From positions 1 to 49,613 of the forward strand of contig CAIYTF010000185.1 in NCBI GenBank assembly GCA_903929035.1: a DNA stretch of 49,613 nucleotides, in the 5' to 3' direction. The translations under genes were made by a program, and so were the position numbers. Source of the stretch: an uncultured Ignavibacteriales bacterium (GTDB taxonomy: Bacteria > Bacteroidota > Ignavibacteria > Ignavibacteriales > Ignavibacteriaceae). The notes under the pieces were generated by a model. It was given only the letters and a program-made list of their open reading frames with translations. It was not told the origin of the DNA and searched no databases. Each line of letters begins with the position of its first letter. Position 1 is the first letter of the stretch. Shown here one piece after another: positions 42,399 to 49,613 of this stretch.

Positions 42399-44359
42399 CC
42401 TAACTCTACAGGTTCAATCCAGTTTCCATCATCGCGAATAATATTAATTAGTTCATCTACTGCTTTTCCCGATGCAATGGATCGCTTAACAACTTCTTTC
42501 CCGCGATACAGCGTAATCTTTCCAGTGCCGGAACCTACGTAACCATAATCCGCATCAGCCATCTCGCCGGGACCGTTAACAATACAACCCATTATTGCAA
42601 TCTTAACTCCCTTGAGGTGTCCTGTTCTTTTCCTGATTTTGTCTGTCGTTTCAACAAGATCGAATAGAGTTCTACCGCAGGAAGGACAGGCTATATACTC
42701 CGTTTTAGATATTCTAACACGTGCAGCTTGTAAAATGCCGAAAGAAATTCTGTTGATAATATTCGGTAAAACTCCGGGACTATTTTCAGCAGTTATCCAC
42801 ACTCCGTCACCAAAACCATCTATCAATAATGATGCAATATCAACTGCCGGATAAAGAATAAATTGCTCATAGCTAACCGAATTATATACTCTTCTTATTA
42901 TCACGGGATGCATAATGTTATTGTCAATCAATGTGATAAAGGCTCTCCTCAGTTCAGCTGCCGCGTGATTATTATCCGTTTCAAGAATCAATACACAAGG
43001 AACTGCTGTTTTCAGAAGCGCGAGGTTTGCATCCGTTAAGTCAGATAGTGAAAGCGAAATGAAATTAATTGTTACAGTCTCTCCGCGGTTTTGAATAAAA
43101 TCGGTAATTGAAAACACCGGATATGAATGATGCTTGTCAGATAGACTTTGCCATCTATCAAAACTGTAGAGTGCTTTTAGCCCGTGTGGAATATCGAATG
43201 GCAGGCTGCTGCCGCCTATATAAATAAAATCCGCGGCCATATCGTTCATATTCCATTTGTCTGTTGCTTCATCATAGAAGTAACCAATGGAATGTAAATC
43301 GGTATGGGAGCAAATGGGGTTTTGTGAATAATCTGCAATGACACACGGCACCGTGTTACCGCCCACGCCAATAATCTCGAAAGCTTTCCTCCGTGAATAG
43401 CTAAAGGGATTTATGGGATAATCAGCAATCGGCGGAATGGTATTATGCACGAAACGTTCTTTATATCTTCCGGTGAGCGCGATAGCCACGGGTGCTTCAA
43501 ATTCCGGAGCTTCAGTCAATGAAACGCGAATGGTATCCCCGATGCCGTCTTCAAGCAATGCGCCGATACCGGCAGCCGATTTCACCCTGCCGTCTTCGCC
43601 GTCACCAGCCTCAGTCACTCCAAGATGCAAAGGATAATTCATTCCCTCCTCATTCATTTTCGAGATGAGCAGCCGATAAGCCTGCACCATTATTCTCGGA
43701 TTGCTTGATTTCATCGAAAGTACAATATTATAATAATTCAAGTCTTCACAAATCCTTATAAACTCTAATGCTGATTCTACCATTCCCAATGGTGTATCTC
43801 CATAACGGCTCATAATGCGGTCAGAAAGCGACCCGTGATTTGTCCCAATACGCGTAGCTGTCCCATATTCTTTGCATATTTTAACTAATGGACTAAACTT
43901 AAATCTTATTCTTTCTATTTCAGATTCATATTCGGCATCAGAATATTCTATTGTATCAAACTTTTTTTTATCAACATAATTACCGGGATTGATACGTACT
44001 TTTTCAACTATTCTCGCGGCAAGTTCAGCTGCATTGGGAGTAAAATGAATATCTGCAATGAGAGGTACATTATAACCTTGCAGCCGTAATGAGTTTTTAA
44101 TTTCCTGTAAATTACGTGCCTCCCGCGGAGATGGAGCAGTGATTCGCACGTATTCACAGCCGGCGTTCACCATTCTAATTGTCTGTTCAACAGTGGCACG
44201 CGTATTCATAGTATCAGTTGTGGTCATAGACTGTACGCGAATGGGATTTGTACCTCCCATTGGCACATTACCAATACTAACTTCCCTTGTAAGCAAACGC
44301 GAGTACGAGGTTAAGCTATTGCAATAAAATTGCAAATTTTCCTTATTATTTTTTTTCAA
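42395..44359 (-). CDS. ispG: (E)-4-hydroxy-3-methylbut-2-enyl-diphosphate synthase, long (inserted) form
   Basis: This [4Fe-4S] enzyme performs the penultimate MEP step. The TIM barrel (NPIRVQSMTTTDTMNTRATVEQTIRM, ADIHFTPNAAELAARIVEKVRINPGN) and C-terminal Fe-S domain (YIACPSCGRTLFDLVE, KIAIMGCIVNGPGEMADADYGYVGSG) are both present. The length of 654 shows the long form with an inserted domain between them, as in Bacteroidota, Chlorobiota and plants. No in-frame ATG is near; the start would be TTG at 44359. An ATG seven bases earlier (ATG AGC CTT GAA) leads through an A8 tract out of frame and would be in frame if the tract were A7. Confidence 0.95.
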   Translation of the reverse strand: MKKNNKENLQFYCNSLTSYSRLLTREVSIGNVPMGGTNPIRVQSMTTTDTMNTRATVEQTIRMVNAGCEYVRITAPSPREARNLQEIKNSLRLQGYNVPLIADIHFTPNAAELAARIVEKVRINPGNYVDKKKFDTIEYSDAEYESEIERIRFKFSPLVKICKEYGTATRIGTNHGSLSDRIMSRYGDTPLGMVESALEFIRICEDLNYYNIVLSMKSSNPRIMVQAYRLLISKMNEEGMNYPLHLGVTEAGDGEDGRVKSAAGIGALLEDGIGDTIRVSLTEAPEFEAPVAIALTGRYKERFVHNTIPPIADYPINPFSYSRRKAFEIIGVGGNTVPCVIADYSQNPICSHTDLHSIGYFYDEATDKWNMNDMAADFIYIGGSSLPFDIPHGLKALYSFDRWQSLSDKHHSYPVFSITDFIQNRGETVTINFISLSLSDLTDANLALLKTAVPCVLILETDNNHAAAELRRAFITLIDNNIMHPVIIRRVYNSVSYEQFILYPAVDIASLLIDGFGDGVWITAENSPGVLPNIINRISFGILQAARVRISKTEYIACPSCGRTLFDLVETTDKIRKRTGHLKGVKIAIMGCIVNGPGEMADADYGYVGSGTGKITLYRGKEVVKRSIASGKAVDELINIIRDDGNWIEPVELG

Positions 44360-44423
44360 GGCTCATCGGGGACAATAGAGGCTTGGTCAACGTTGCTTGT
44401 TTAACAATAATCAATTGGATACT

Positions 44424-45797
44424 TTACAATATATACTTGCTCAAATCCCGATTCATTACAATCGAGTCAAGTTTTTTCTTTACCATCGCGGCATCAATCA
44501 CCATACTCGTAATAGACATTTGGTCAGGGACACCAAACAAAATATCATCTAACAATGTTGAAAGAATCGTGTGCAGTCTGCGTGCCCCGATATTTTCAAC
44601 CTGCTCATTAACTATCGATGCAATTTTTGCAATTTCGAGAATCGCGTCATCTGAGAATGTTATCTCCACCCCTTCTGTCTGTAAAAGAGCGGCATATTGT
44701 TTCAGCAAAGCATTTTGGGGGATCGTCAATATTTTTACAAAGTCCTCTTCAGTCAAACTTTTCAGTTCAACACGGATTGGGAAACGTCCCTGCAATTCAG
44801 GAATAAGGTCAGAAGGTTTTGCAACATGAAATGCACCGGAAGCAATAAAAAGAACGTGATCTGTTTTCACCGAACCATACTTTGTATTTATCGTGGAGCC
44901 TTCAACAATTGGAAGCAAATCGCGCTGCACCCCTTCGCGGGATACATCGGGACCTGATGACGACTTACTGCCGCTGCCCGCTATCTTATCAATCTCATCA
45001 ATAAAGATAATACCGGACTGCTCAACACGTTCGATAGCTTCTTTATGCACCAAGTCAGGGTCAATTAATTTCTGTGCCTCTTCCTGGGCAAGCAATTCTC
45101 GTGCTTCGGTCAATTTTGTTTTGCGTTTTTTCTTTTTCTTTGGAATCATTGAAGACATAAGGTCTTGTATGTTGAGGCCAAGTTCATCTCCGCCAAGAGG
45201 TCCTAATATCTGCATACCCACTTGAGGCTGGGTAATATCAAACTCGATCATACGGTCATCTAATTCACCATTTTTTAACCGTTCACGCATTATATCGCGG
45301 GAGTTTTTATTCTGCACATTCTTGTCATCAGCTGTCGGAGATTCTTCTTCTTCAGGTTCCGCGGTGCGTCTTGCAGGTAAGAGGATATCAAGAATTCTTT
45401 CATCAGCGAGTTTTTCAGCTTTCTTGCGGACTTCATTAGTCTTTTCTAATTTAACCATACTAACAGCAGTTTCAACTAAGTCACGCACCATTGATTCAAC
45501 ATCGCGTCCTACATAGCCGACTTCTGTAAACTTCGAAGCTTCAACTTTCACGAAAGGTGCATCTGCAAGTTTCGCCAGTCTACGGGCAATTTCTGTTTTG
45601 CCCACGCCGGTTGGTCCAATCAAGATAATGTTATTTGGCATAATTTCATCACGCAGTATTCCCGCGACCTGCTGCCTTCGCCAACGGTTACGCAATGCAA
45701 TACCAACAGCGCGTTTTGCTTCATCCTGACCAATAATATATTTATTTAACTCACTCACGATCTGTGAAGGAGTATATTCTCTCTCTAATAATTTCAT
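44424..45797 (-). CDS. hslU: HslU, ATPase subunit of the HslUV protease
   Basis: HslU is the AAA+ unfoldase that feeds HslV. The 457 residues show Walker A in [52 protein letters not shown]. Walker B lies in [15 protein letters not shown]. Sensor-type blocks are [25 protein letters not shown] and [19 protein letters not shown]. The I domain (about 110-240) includes a basic [10 protein letters not shown] stretch. It ends YIL rather than the more usual terminal FIL/LIL. It lies 12 bases after hslV. Confidence 0.97.
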   Translation of the reverse strand: MKLLEREYTPSQIVSELNKYIIGQDEAKRAVGIALRNRWRRQQVAGILRDEIMPNNIILIGPTGVGKTEIARRLAKLADAPFVKVEASKFTEVGYVGRDVESMVRDLVETAVSMVKLEKTNEVRKKAEKLADERILDILLPARRTAEPEEEESPTADDKNVQNKNSRDIMRERLKNGELDDRMIEFDITQPQVGMQILGPLGGDELGLNIQDLMSSMIPKKKKKRKTKLTEARELLAQEEAQKLIDPDLVHKEAIERVEQSGIIFIDEIDKIAGSGSKSSSGPDVSREGVQRDLLPIVEGSTINTKYGSVKTDHVLFIASGAFHVAKPSDLIPELQGRFPIRVELKSLTEEDFVKILTIPQNALLKQYAALLQTEGVEITFSDDAILEIAKIASIVNEQVENIGARRLHTILSTLLDDILFGVPDQMSITSMVIDAAMVKKKLDSIVMNRDLSKYIL

Positions 45798-45809
45798 AAA
45801 TAATTTCTT

Positions 45810-46349
45810 CTATTCTTCTATAGTTTCAATGTGAATTTTTTCATTGGTATAAATACAAATTTCAGATGCTATCTGCATCGAATGAGCAACAATGGATTTT
45901 GCATCAAGATTTGAGTATTGCCTAAGTGCTTTAGCCGCTGAAAGCGCGTACATACCGCCTGACCCGATAGCTACTATCTTATCATCCGGCTCAATAATAT
46001 CGCCGTTACCTGATATAATAAGCGCGCTGTCTGAAGTGACAAGCGCGAGCATCGCCTCGAGTTTGCGCAAATATTTATCGGTACGCCAGTCCTTTGCAAG
46101 TTCAACTGCAGCCCGCTGCACATTGCCGCGATACTGCTCTAATTTATCTTCAAATCGTTCCATCAAAGTAAACGCGTCAGCCGAGGCACCCGCGAATCCG
46201 CAAAGAGCTTTCCCGTTCATTACGCGCCTGATCTTCAATGCATTGTGTTTCATAACAGTGTTTCCAAGTGTAACCTGACCATCGCCGCCTAAAGCTGCCA
46301 CTCCGTCTTTAATAACGCCCAGTATTGTTGTTGCCCTAATTGTTTCCAT
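45810..46349 (-). CDS. hslV: HslV, peptidase subunit of the HslUV protease
   Basis: HslV is the Thr-protease chamber. Alignment to the family places the catalytic threonine at position 7 ([16 protein letters not shown]), so six residues must be removed, whereas in E. coli only Met is cut. Other conserved parts are [40 protein letters not shown], and [15 protein letters not shown]. Length is 179. It begins the hslV-hslU unit; an upstream promoter is not evident. Confidence 0.96.
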   Translation of the reverse strand: METIRATTILGVIKDGVAALGGDGQVTLGNTVMKHNALKIRRVMNGKALCGFAGASADAFTLMERFEDKLEQYRGNVQRAAVELAKDWRTDKYLRKLEAMLALVTSDSALIISGNGDIIEPDDKIVAIGSGGMYALSAAKALRQYSNLDAKSIVAHSMQIASEICIYTNEKIHIETIEE

Positions 46350-46508
46350 AATATAATTCTCCGGTAAAGTAATATGTTAAAATACGGTTCTTCCAATACT
46401 CTAACAATATAAAAGATTGGTTTGGGAGAATTATTAGTTGATTTTAGCGCACCCGTGAAAGCAAGCTAACCACGTAGCAATTAGATGCAGGGTATGTGAA
46501 ATCCGTTA

Positions 46509-46802
46509 TTGCCGCGATCGCGGCTTTATAATCAAAATCGAAAGAGCAGAAAAAAAGGGCAAAGCGAGATTGGTTATTTCACAAAGCACGAGCACCGAAC
46601 GCGCTACAAACTATTTCGCGATAATGGATTATTTGTCGGTTCAGGTGTCTTGGAAGCCGGCTGCAAAACGGTGATTGGACAGCGGTTAAAGCAATCAGGA
46701 ATGCGTTGGTCGATGACGGGAGCTGAAGACTTAATCGCTTTGCGCTGTTGCATTTTCAGCAATCAATGGGAAGATTTTTGGGAAAACTCGACCAAATCCT
46801 GA
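46509..46802 (+). pseudogene. ISKra4-family transposase, C-terminal remnant
   Basis: The last ~80 residues match the end of ISKra4-type transposases: EIGYFTKHEHRTRYKLFRDN, then GLFVGSGVLEAGCKTVIGQRLKQSGMRWSMTGAEDLIALRCC and NQWEDFWEN. The N-terminal and central DDE domains are missing; the start region (MPRSRLYNQNRKSRKKG) is not transposase-like. The final 100 bases recur, inverted, at 13697-13795. GCGCACCCGTGA at 46447-46458 also recurs inverted at about 13675-13686. Both point to a common ancestral element. Confidence 0.8.
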
Positions 46803-47116
46803 TTTTCTAACAAAAACTTTGTAGTAAAATTTTGATTAAGAAACAATCGCGGGATAGCTATATCCGAAATTAGTAAATCACACTTTTTAGCTAACTCAAG
46901 TCTCTCTTTTTCAACTTCATCAATCATTATAATGAATTGCTTTAGCCAATGGGTTGTACGCTTAAATGTGTAATTATTGTTGGGGCAGGTAGTCGTGCAG
47001 CTATAACACCTACCAAGAGTATACTGCTTAGTATCTTGAACCTTTATATATTTGTTTGTTGTCAGGCAAATCTCGGATATAGCAAAACTTTTTAAGATTT
47101 GCTCGTTTTGGGATAT
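46766..47116 (-). pseudogene. Open frame without start, 117 codons, probable gene fragment
   Basis: On the minus strand one frame is open for 117 codons between stops at 47117-47119 and 46763-46765. It reads CLTTNKYIKVQDTKQYTLGRCYSCTTTCPNNNYTFKR, TTHWLKQFII, IDEVEKERLELAKKC and on, and then enters the antisense of the transposase tail. The only ATG is at 46927. Cys-rich CYSCTTTCP hints at a zinc knuckle. The IDEVEKERLELA part is the same as at position 1 of the window. I think it is a truncated gene, cut by the ISKra4-type element. No family is recognised. Confidence 0.4.
46889..46926 (-). repeat. Repeat shared with positions 1-38
   Basis: Thirty-eight bases are identical to the first 38 of the window. 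They lie within the minus-strand open frame 46766-47116. The downstream context (AKKCDLLISDIAIPR) cannot be compared, because the first copy runs off the window edge. Confidence 0.7.
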
Positions 47117-47313
47117 TCACTAAAATTAGTAGCTCTGTTCATTGTTCTTTTTGTTTGTGATGATTACAAATTTAAATATGACGGGTGACTAAAATTATCG
47201 GTTTACCATCTCATCTTTTTATCGAACAATAATCAATCATAAAATACATTCTATGTCAGTTTTGTATATTGCACTAGAATATTTTGCAATAAATTATCCG
47301 CTATAGGAAATTC

Positions 47314-49014
47314 ATGAAATCATTTAGTCCCCAATCAAAAGCGTGTATCCGGAAGCAGGCAGAGCAGCTATTAGAAAGTCATCGTGAAGAAATAGTTAAT
47401 TCATTTACTTCTCTAGACAAGAACTCTCTCTTAGATGAATTAGTGATGAAAACACTTGAGCTGAGGCTTACACGTTCAGATGTTGAAAGCGTGATGGCGG
47501 AAACTGAAAAAATACACCAGATGCAAATCGATAGTGACCTCGCGCTTTTTGAAAGCGAAGCACGGTTCAGAGCCATTTTTGAAAATAATTCCGCGGCTAT
47601 CGGTGTTTATGAATTTGATACCACCATTACGATGGTTAACGATGCATACTGCCGGATACTCGGGTGTATCCGTGAGGAAGTTATCGGTAAAAGCTGGACT
47701 ACCCAGATACCTCCGGATGAATTGAAGAGACTTAAGGAGTATAACAATATCAGAGTGACCAACCCCACGGATGCACCAATTGAATATGAATTCAGCTTCT
47801 ATCACAAAAGTGGGGAAATTAAGCAAGCACTCGCTTCGATAGCAATGAATATGGACCTTAAAAAGATGATCATATCCTTTGTAGATATCAACGACCGGAA
47901 AAAAGCGGAAAAGGCACTTAAAGAATCTCAGCAGATGTTCGAGACCACTTTCCAATACAGCCCAATACCTATGGCACTCACTAAGCTTTCGGACGGTAAA
48001 TATATAAATGTTAACACTGTATTCATTCAAGAATCTGGTTATGCACGAGAAGAGATTCTCGGCAAAACTTCTCTGGAATTAGGGCTATTCACTAATACCG
48101 CGGACAGAAAGCATATAGCAGAAAAAGTCTTGGAGGTGGGAGAAATCAGCTCATTTGAATGTGATATAAGGATAAAATCGGGGGAAGTTTTACCTTATAT
48201 TATCTCGAGTGTCAGGGTATTAATTAATGGCGAAGCATATTTGCTGAGCTCTCTGATGGGTGTTAAGATACTGAAAGATGCGATGAAGCAGCTACAGCAA
48301 TATTCTGAAGAACTTCAGGAACTGAATGCGACCAAAGATAAATTTTTCTCGATAATTGCCCACGACTTAAAAAGCCCGTTCCAGGGCTTGATGGGCTATT
48401 CTAAAATGCTGGCGGAAGAATACTCTGACCTTGATGAGGATACTCGGAGAGTGTATATCGAATCAATTTTGAAAATCAGCGAGGAAGCGTATAAGCTATT
48501 GGAGAACCTTCTCCAGTGGTCGAGACTGCAATCCGGGGCAATGATATTTAATCCGGATGTTTTCAATATTTCTCAAAACCTTGCATCAACTCTATCCTTA
48601 CTTTCTGAAAACGCCTCCCGCAAAAGTATTAGTTTCACCAAAGAGATTGATAAAAATGCATTTGTTAATGCAGATATAAATATGTTCACAACTATTATCC
48701 GGAATCTATGTTCCAATGCCATAAAATTCACTCACAGCGGAGGGGAGGTAACTATAAATTGCTTTCCATTTGAAGAGATGCTTCATATTGAAGTGAGAGA
48801 CACTGGTATCGGTATGGATGCTGAACGGGTATCCAATTTGTTCAGGATCGATAAAGATGTATCAAGAAATGGAACAACAGGAGAACAGGGAACCGGGCTT
48901 GGGTTATTATTATGCAAGGAAATGATTGAAAGGCATAGCAGTAAATTAGAAGTAGAAAGCGAAGTGGGAAAAGGTACTACGTTCCGATTTTCAGTTCCCC
49001 TTTTCCGTGATTGA
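47314..49014 (+). CDS. PAS-domain sensor histidine kinase
   Basis: The 566-residue protein has a helical N-terminus (1-75), two PAS domains (about 80-197 with FRAIFENNSAAIGVYEFDTTITMVND, and 205-320 with FETTFQYSPIPMALTKLSDGKYINVN), a HisKA with H350 in FFSIIAHDLKSPFQGLMGYSKML, and a HATPase domain. In the latter the N box is NLCSNAIKFTHSGG, G1 is VRDTGIGM and G2 is GEQGTGLGL. No transmembrane helix is visible, so it is cytosolic. No response regulator gene is adjacent within the window. The N-terminal helical segment is similar to kinases encoded near CheB/CheR in Bacteroidota, which fits the CheB scrap that follows, but this is inference. Confidence 0.92.
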   Translation: MKSFSPQSKACIRKQAEQLLESHREEIVNSFTSLDKNSLLDELVMKTLELRLTRSDVESVMAETEKIHQMQIDSDLALFESEARFRAIFENNSAAIGVYEFDTTITMVNDAYCRILGCIREEVIGKSWTTQIPPDELKRLKEYNNIRVTNPTDAPIEYEFSFYHKSGEIKQALASIAMNMDLKKMIISFVDINDRKKAEKALKESQQMFETTFQYSPIPMALTKLSDGKYINVNTVFIQESGYAREEILGKTSLELGLFTNTADRKHIAEKVLEVGEISSFECDIRIKSGEVLPYIISSVRVLINGEAYLLSSLMGVKILKDAMKQLQQYSEELQELNATKDKFFSIIAHDLKSPFQGLMGYSKMLAEEYSDLDEDTRRVYIESILKISEEAYKLLENLLQWSRLQSGAMIFNPDVFNISQNLASTLSLLSENASRKSISFTKEIDKNAFVNADINMFTTIIRNLCSNAIKFTHSGGEVTINCFPFEEMLHIEVRDTGIGMDAERVSNLFRIDKDVSRNGTTGEQGTGLGLLLCKEMIERHSSKLEVESEVGKGTTFRFSVPLFRD

Positions 49015-49095
49015 TAAGGACTTAATTTCACTCAAATATTTTCAGATACACTAACCTTCCTACGTTTCACTACAAAATATCGGTACATTTGTGGT

Positions 49096-49278
49096 ATGAA
49101 TAAAACAGAATTTAATTGTGATATTGAAAAGACCACGATACTTTTCTTTAATAATTTATCTGAAAAAGATAAACGTCTATTTGCCGGTTTGCAATCAATG
49201 GGACTTGGATATTATGGTGTAACAGAAATTTCAAAAAAATTTAATCTGAGCAAACAGACCATTCGGATTGAACAATGA
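49096..49278 (+). pseudogene. ISAzo13-like transposase, N-terminal remnant
   Basis: MNKTEFNCDIEKTTILFFNN, then LSEKDKRLFAGLQSMGLGYYGVTEISKKFNLSKQTIR, matches the helix-turn-helix start of ISAzo13-type transposases (LSExxRRLFAGxEAxxLGxGGxxxIS...). It then stops after IEQ, without any catalytic part. The frame changes at about 49262-49265 into a CheB tail. TACATTTG at 49084-49091 is a possible -7 box just before the ATG. Confidence 0.65.
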
Positions 49279-49444
49279 CGGAGCCCAAGGGCTGAAAACA
49301 ATTAAAAATGCCGGTGGAACTACAATCGTTCAAAACCCCGATGAAGCCGAAAGCCGTGAAATGCCGGACGCAGCTATCGCGGCTTCAAAGGTTGATTATG
49401 TATTAACATTGGAAGAAATAGTGAAGCTGCTGGCGGGCAATTGA
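49265..49444 (+). pseudogene. CheB-type methylesterase, C-terminal remnant
   Basis: From GGA at 49265 a frame reads GLNNDGAQGLKTIKNAGGTT, then IVQNPDEAESREMPDAAIAA, then SKVDYVLTLEEIVKLLAGN and stops. This is the end of CheB methylesterase domains, where G-x-x-x-DGA-x-GLxxIKxAGGxTIVQxPxEAE and MPxxAIAxxxVDYVL are diagnostic. The ~59 codons have no start. The catalytic Ser and His regions are gone; only the C-terminal Asp segment (NDGAQG) remains. It follows the transposase head directly. An intact CheR is about 8 kb upstream. Confidence 0.8.
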
Positions 49445-49457
49445 TATATTAAAATAA

Positions 49458-49473
49458 TCGTAACTGCTCAGTC
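49458..49473 (-). repeat. GACTGAGCAGTTACGA motif, copy 3 (inverted, diverged)
   Basis: Reverse of TCGTAACTGCTCAGTC; differs at two of 16 positions from GGCTGAGTAGTTACGA at 11416 and 14655. It is located between the CheB scrap and the palindromic repeat. Confidence 0.4.
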
Positions 49474-49509
49474 TCCTGAAATCAAGAAAATATACGGTAC
49501 TGATATTAT

Positions 49510-49613
49510 GTCCCAAAGGGACTAAATTTGAATAACCGTGAGTGACAACTCACGGGAGAATGATAAAAAGCATCTATGTCCCCAAAGGGGGCAAATTCAC
49601 CCCGCGTAGTTAG
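49510..49613. repeat. Palindromic 'GTCCCAAAGGGAC / CCGTGAGT-ACTCACGG' intergenic repeat
   Basis: GTCCCAAAGGGAC (49510-49522) and CCGTGAGTGACAACTCACGG (49536-49555) are two hairpins. TATGTCCCCAAAGGGGGCAAATT follows from about 49576, starting a second unit that runs off the window. Elements of this style (a GTCCC hairpin, AATTTGAATA, then a CCGTG hairpin) occur in many Bacteroidota and relatives; their role is unknown. Confidence 0.6.

Overview
The window is an AT-rich bacterial chromosome segment. I assign it, by inference, to the Bacteroidota/Chlorobiota/Ignavibacteriota (FCB) group. The reasons are: a long IspG (about 654 aa) with the large central insertion of that group, an HslV with a short propeptide, tRNA genes without an encoded CCA, and promoters of the TTTG-N19-TAnnTTTG type. 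Three sites match that promoter closely, ahead of a STAS gene, a PTS EIIA gene and tRNA-Met. Core chromosome genes dominate. The ends and the 13.5-14.7 kb interval are littered with dead mobile DNA.

Layout. 1-0.43 kb: repeat debris, including a MITE-like element. 0.43-6.1 kb (minus): STAS protein, rfbA, rfbC, glycogen phosphorylase and UDP-glucose dehydrogenase, spaced like one operon for nucleotide-sugar supply and glycogen turnover. 6.3-8.7 kb (plus): EIIA(Ntr/Fru)-type protein, lgt, rlmB and a small conserved-looking ORF. 8.8-13.5 kb (minus): tRNA-Gln, a membrane protein, a tandem adenylate kinase whose second half is a degenerate pseudokinase, and transketolase. 13.5-15.5 kb: transposase scraps, a second MITE-like copy and a HEPN/MNT toxin-antitoxin pair. 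15.6-19.8 kb (minus): RNase P RNA, recJ, ruvC, ruvA and a NagD-like HAD phosphatase. 20-25.7 kb: DUF1232, Nudix hydrolase, recN, tRNA-Met, secG, PBP4 (minus) and a LOG-family protein. 25.9-26.5 kb (minus): rpsU with a zinc-ribbon/Tudor-like protein.

26.6-35.4 kb (plus): M24 peptidase, an exported beta-rich protein, rfbB, an SLBB export protein, gatB, lepB, another exported protein and a divergent polysaccharide-deacetylase-like protein that appears to lack catalytic residues. 35.5-39.6 kb (minus): queC, a DUF4139 protein, ispE and a membrane-anchored protein. 39.7-39.9 kb: a candidate non-coding RNA on the minus strand, with a promoter match and a strong intrinsic terminator. 40.3-42.2 kb: CheR and an SPFH protein. 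42.4-46.3 kb (minus): ispG, hslU and hslV. 46.4-49.6 kb: an ISKra4-type transposase tail, a startless open frame on the minus strand, a PAS histidine kinase, an ISAzo13-like transposase head joined directly to a CheB tail, and a palindromic intergenic repeat.

I found no CRISPR array, no phage and no complete novel multi-gene defence system. The best leads are the tandem adenylate kinase/pseudokinase, the terminator-bounded intergenic RNA, the zinc-ribbon/Tudor protein beside rpsU, and several uncharacterised interspersed repeat families.
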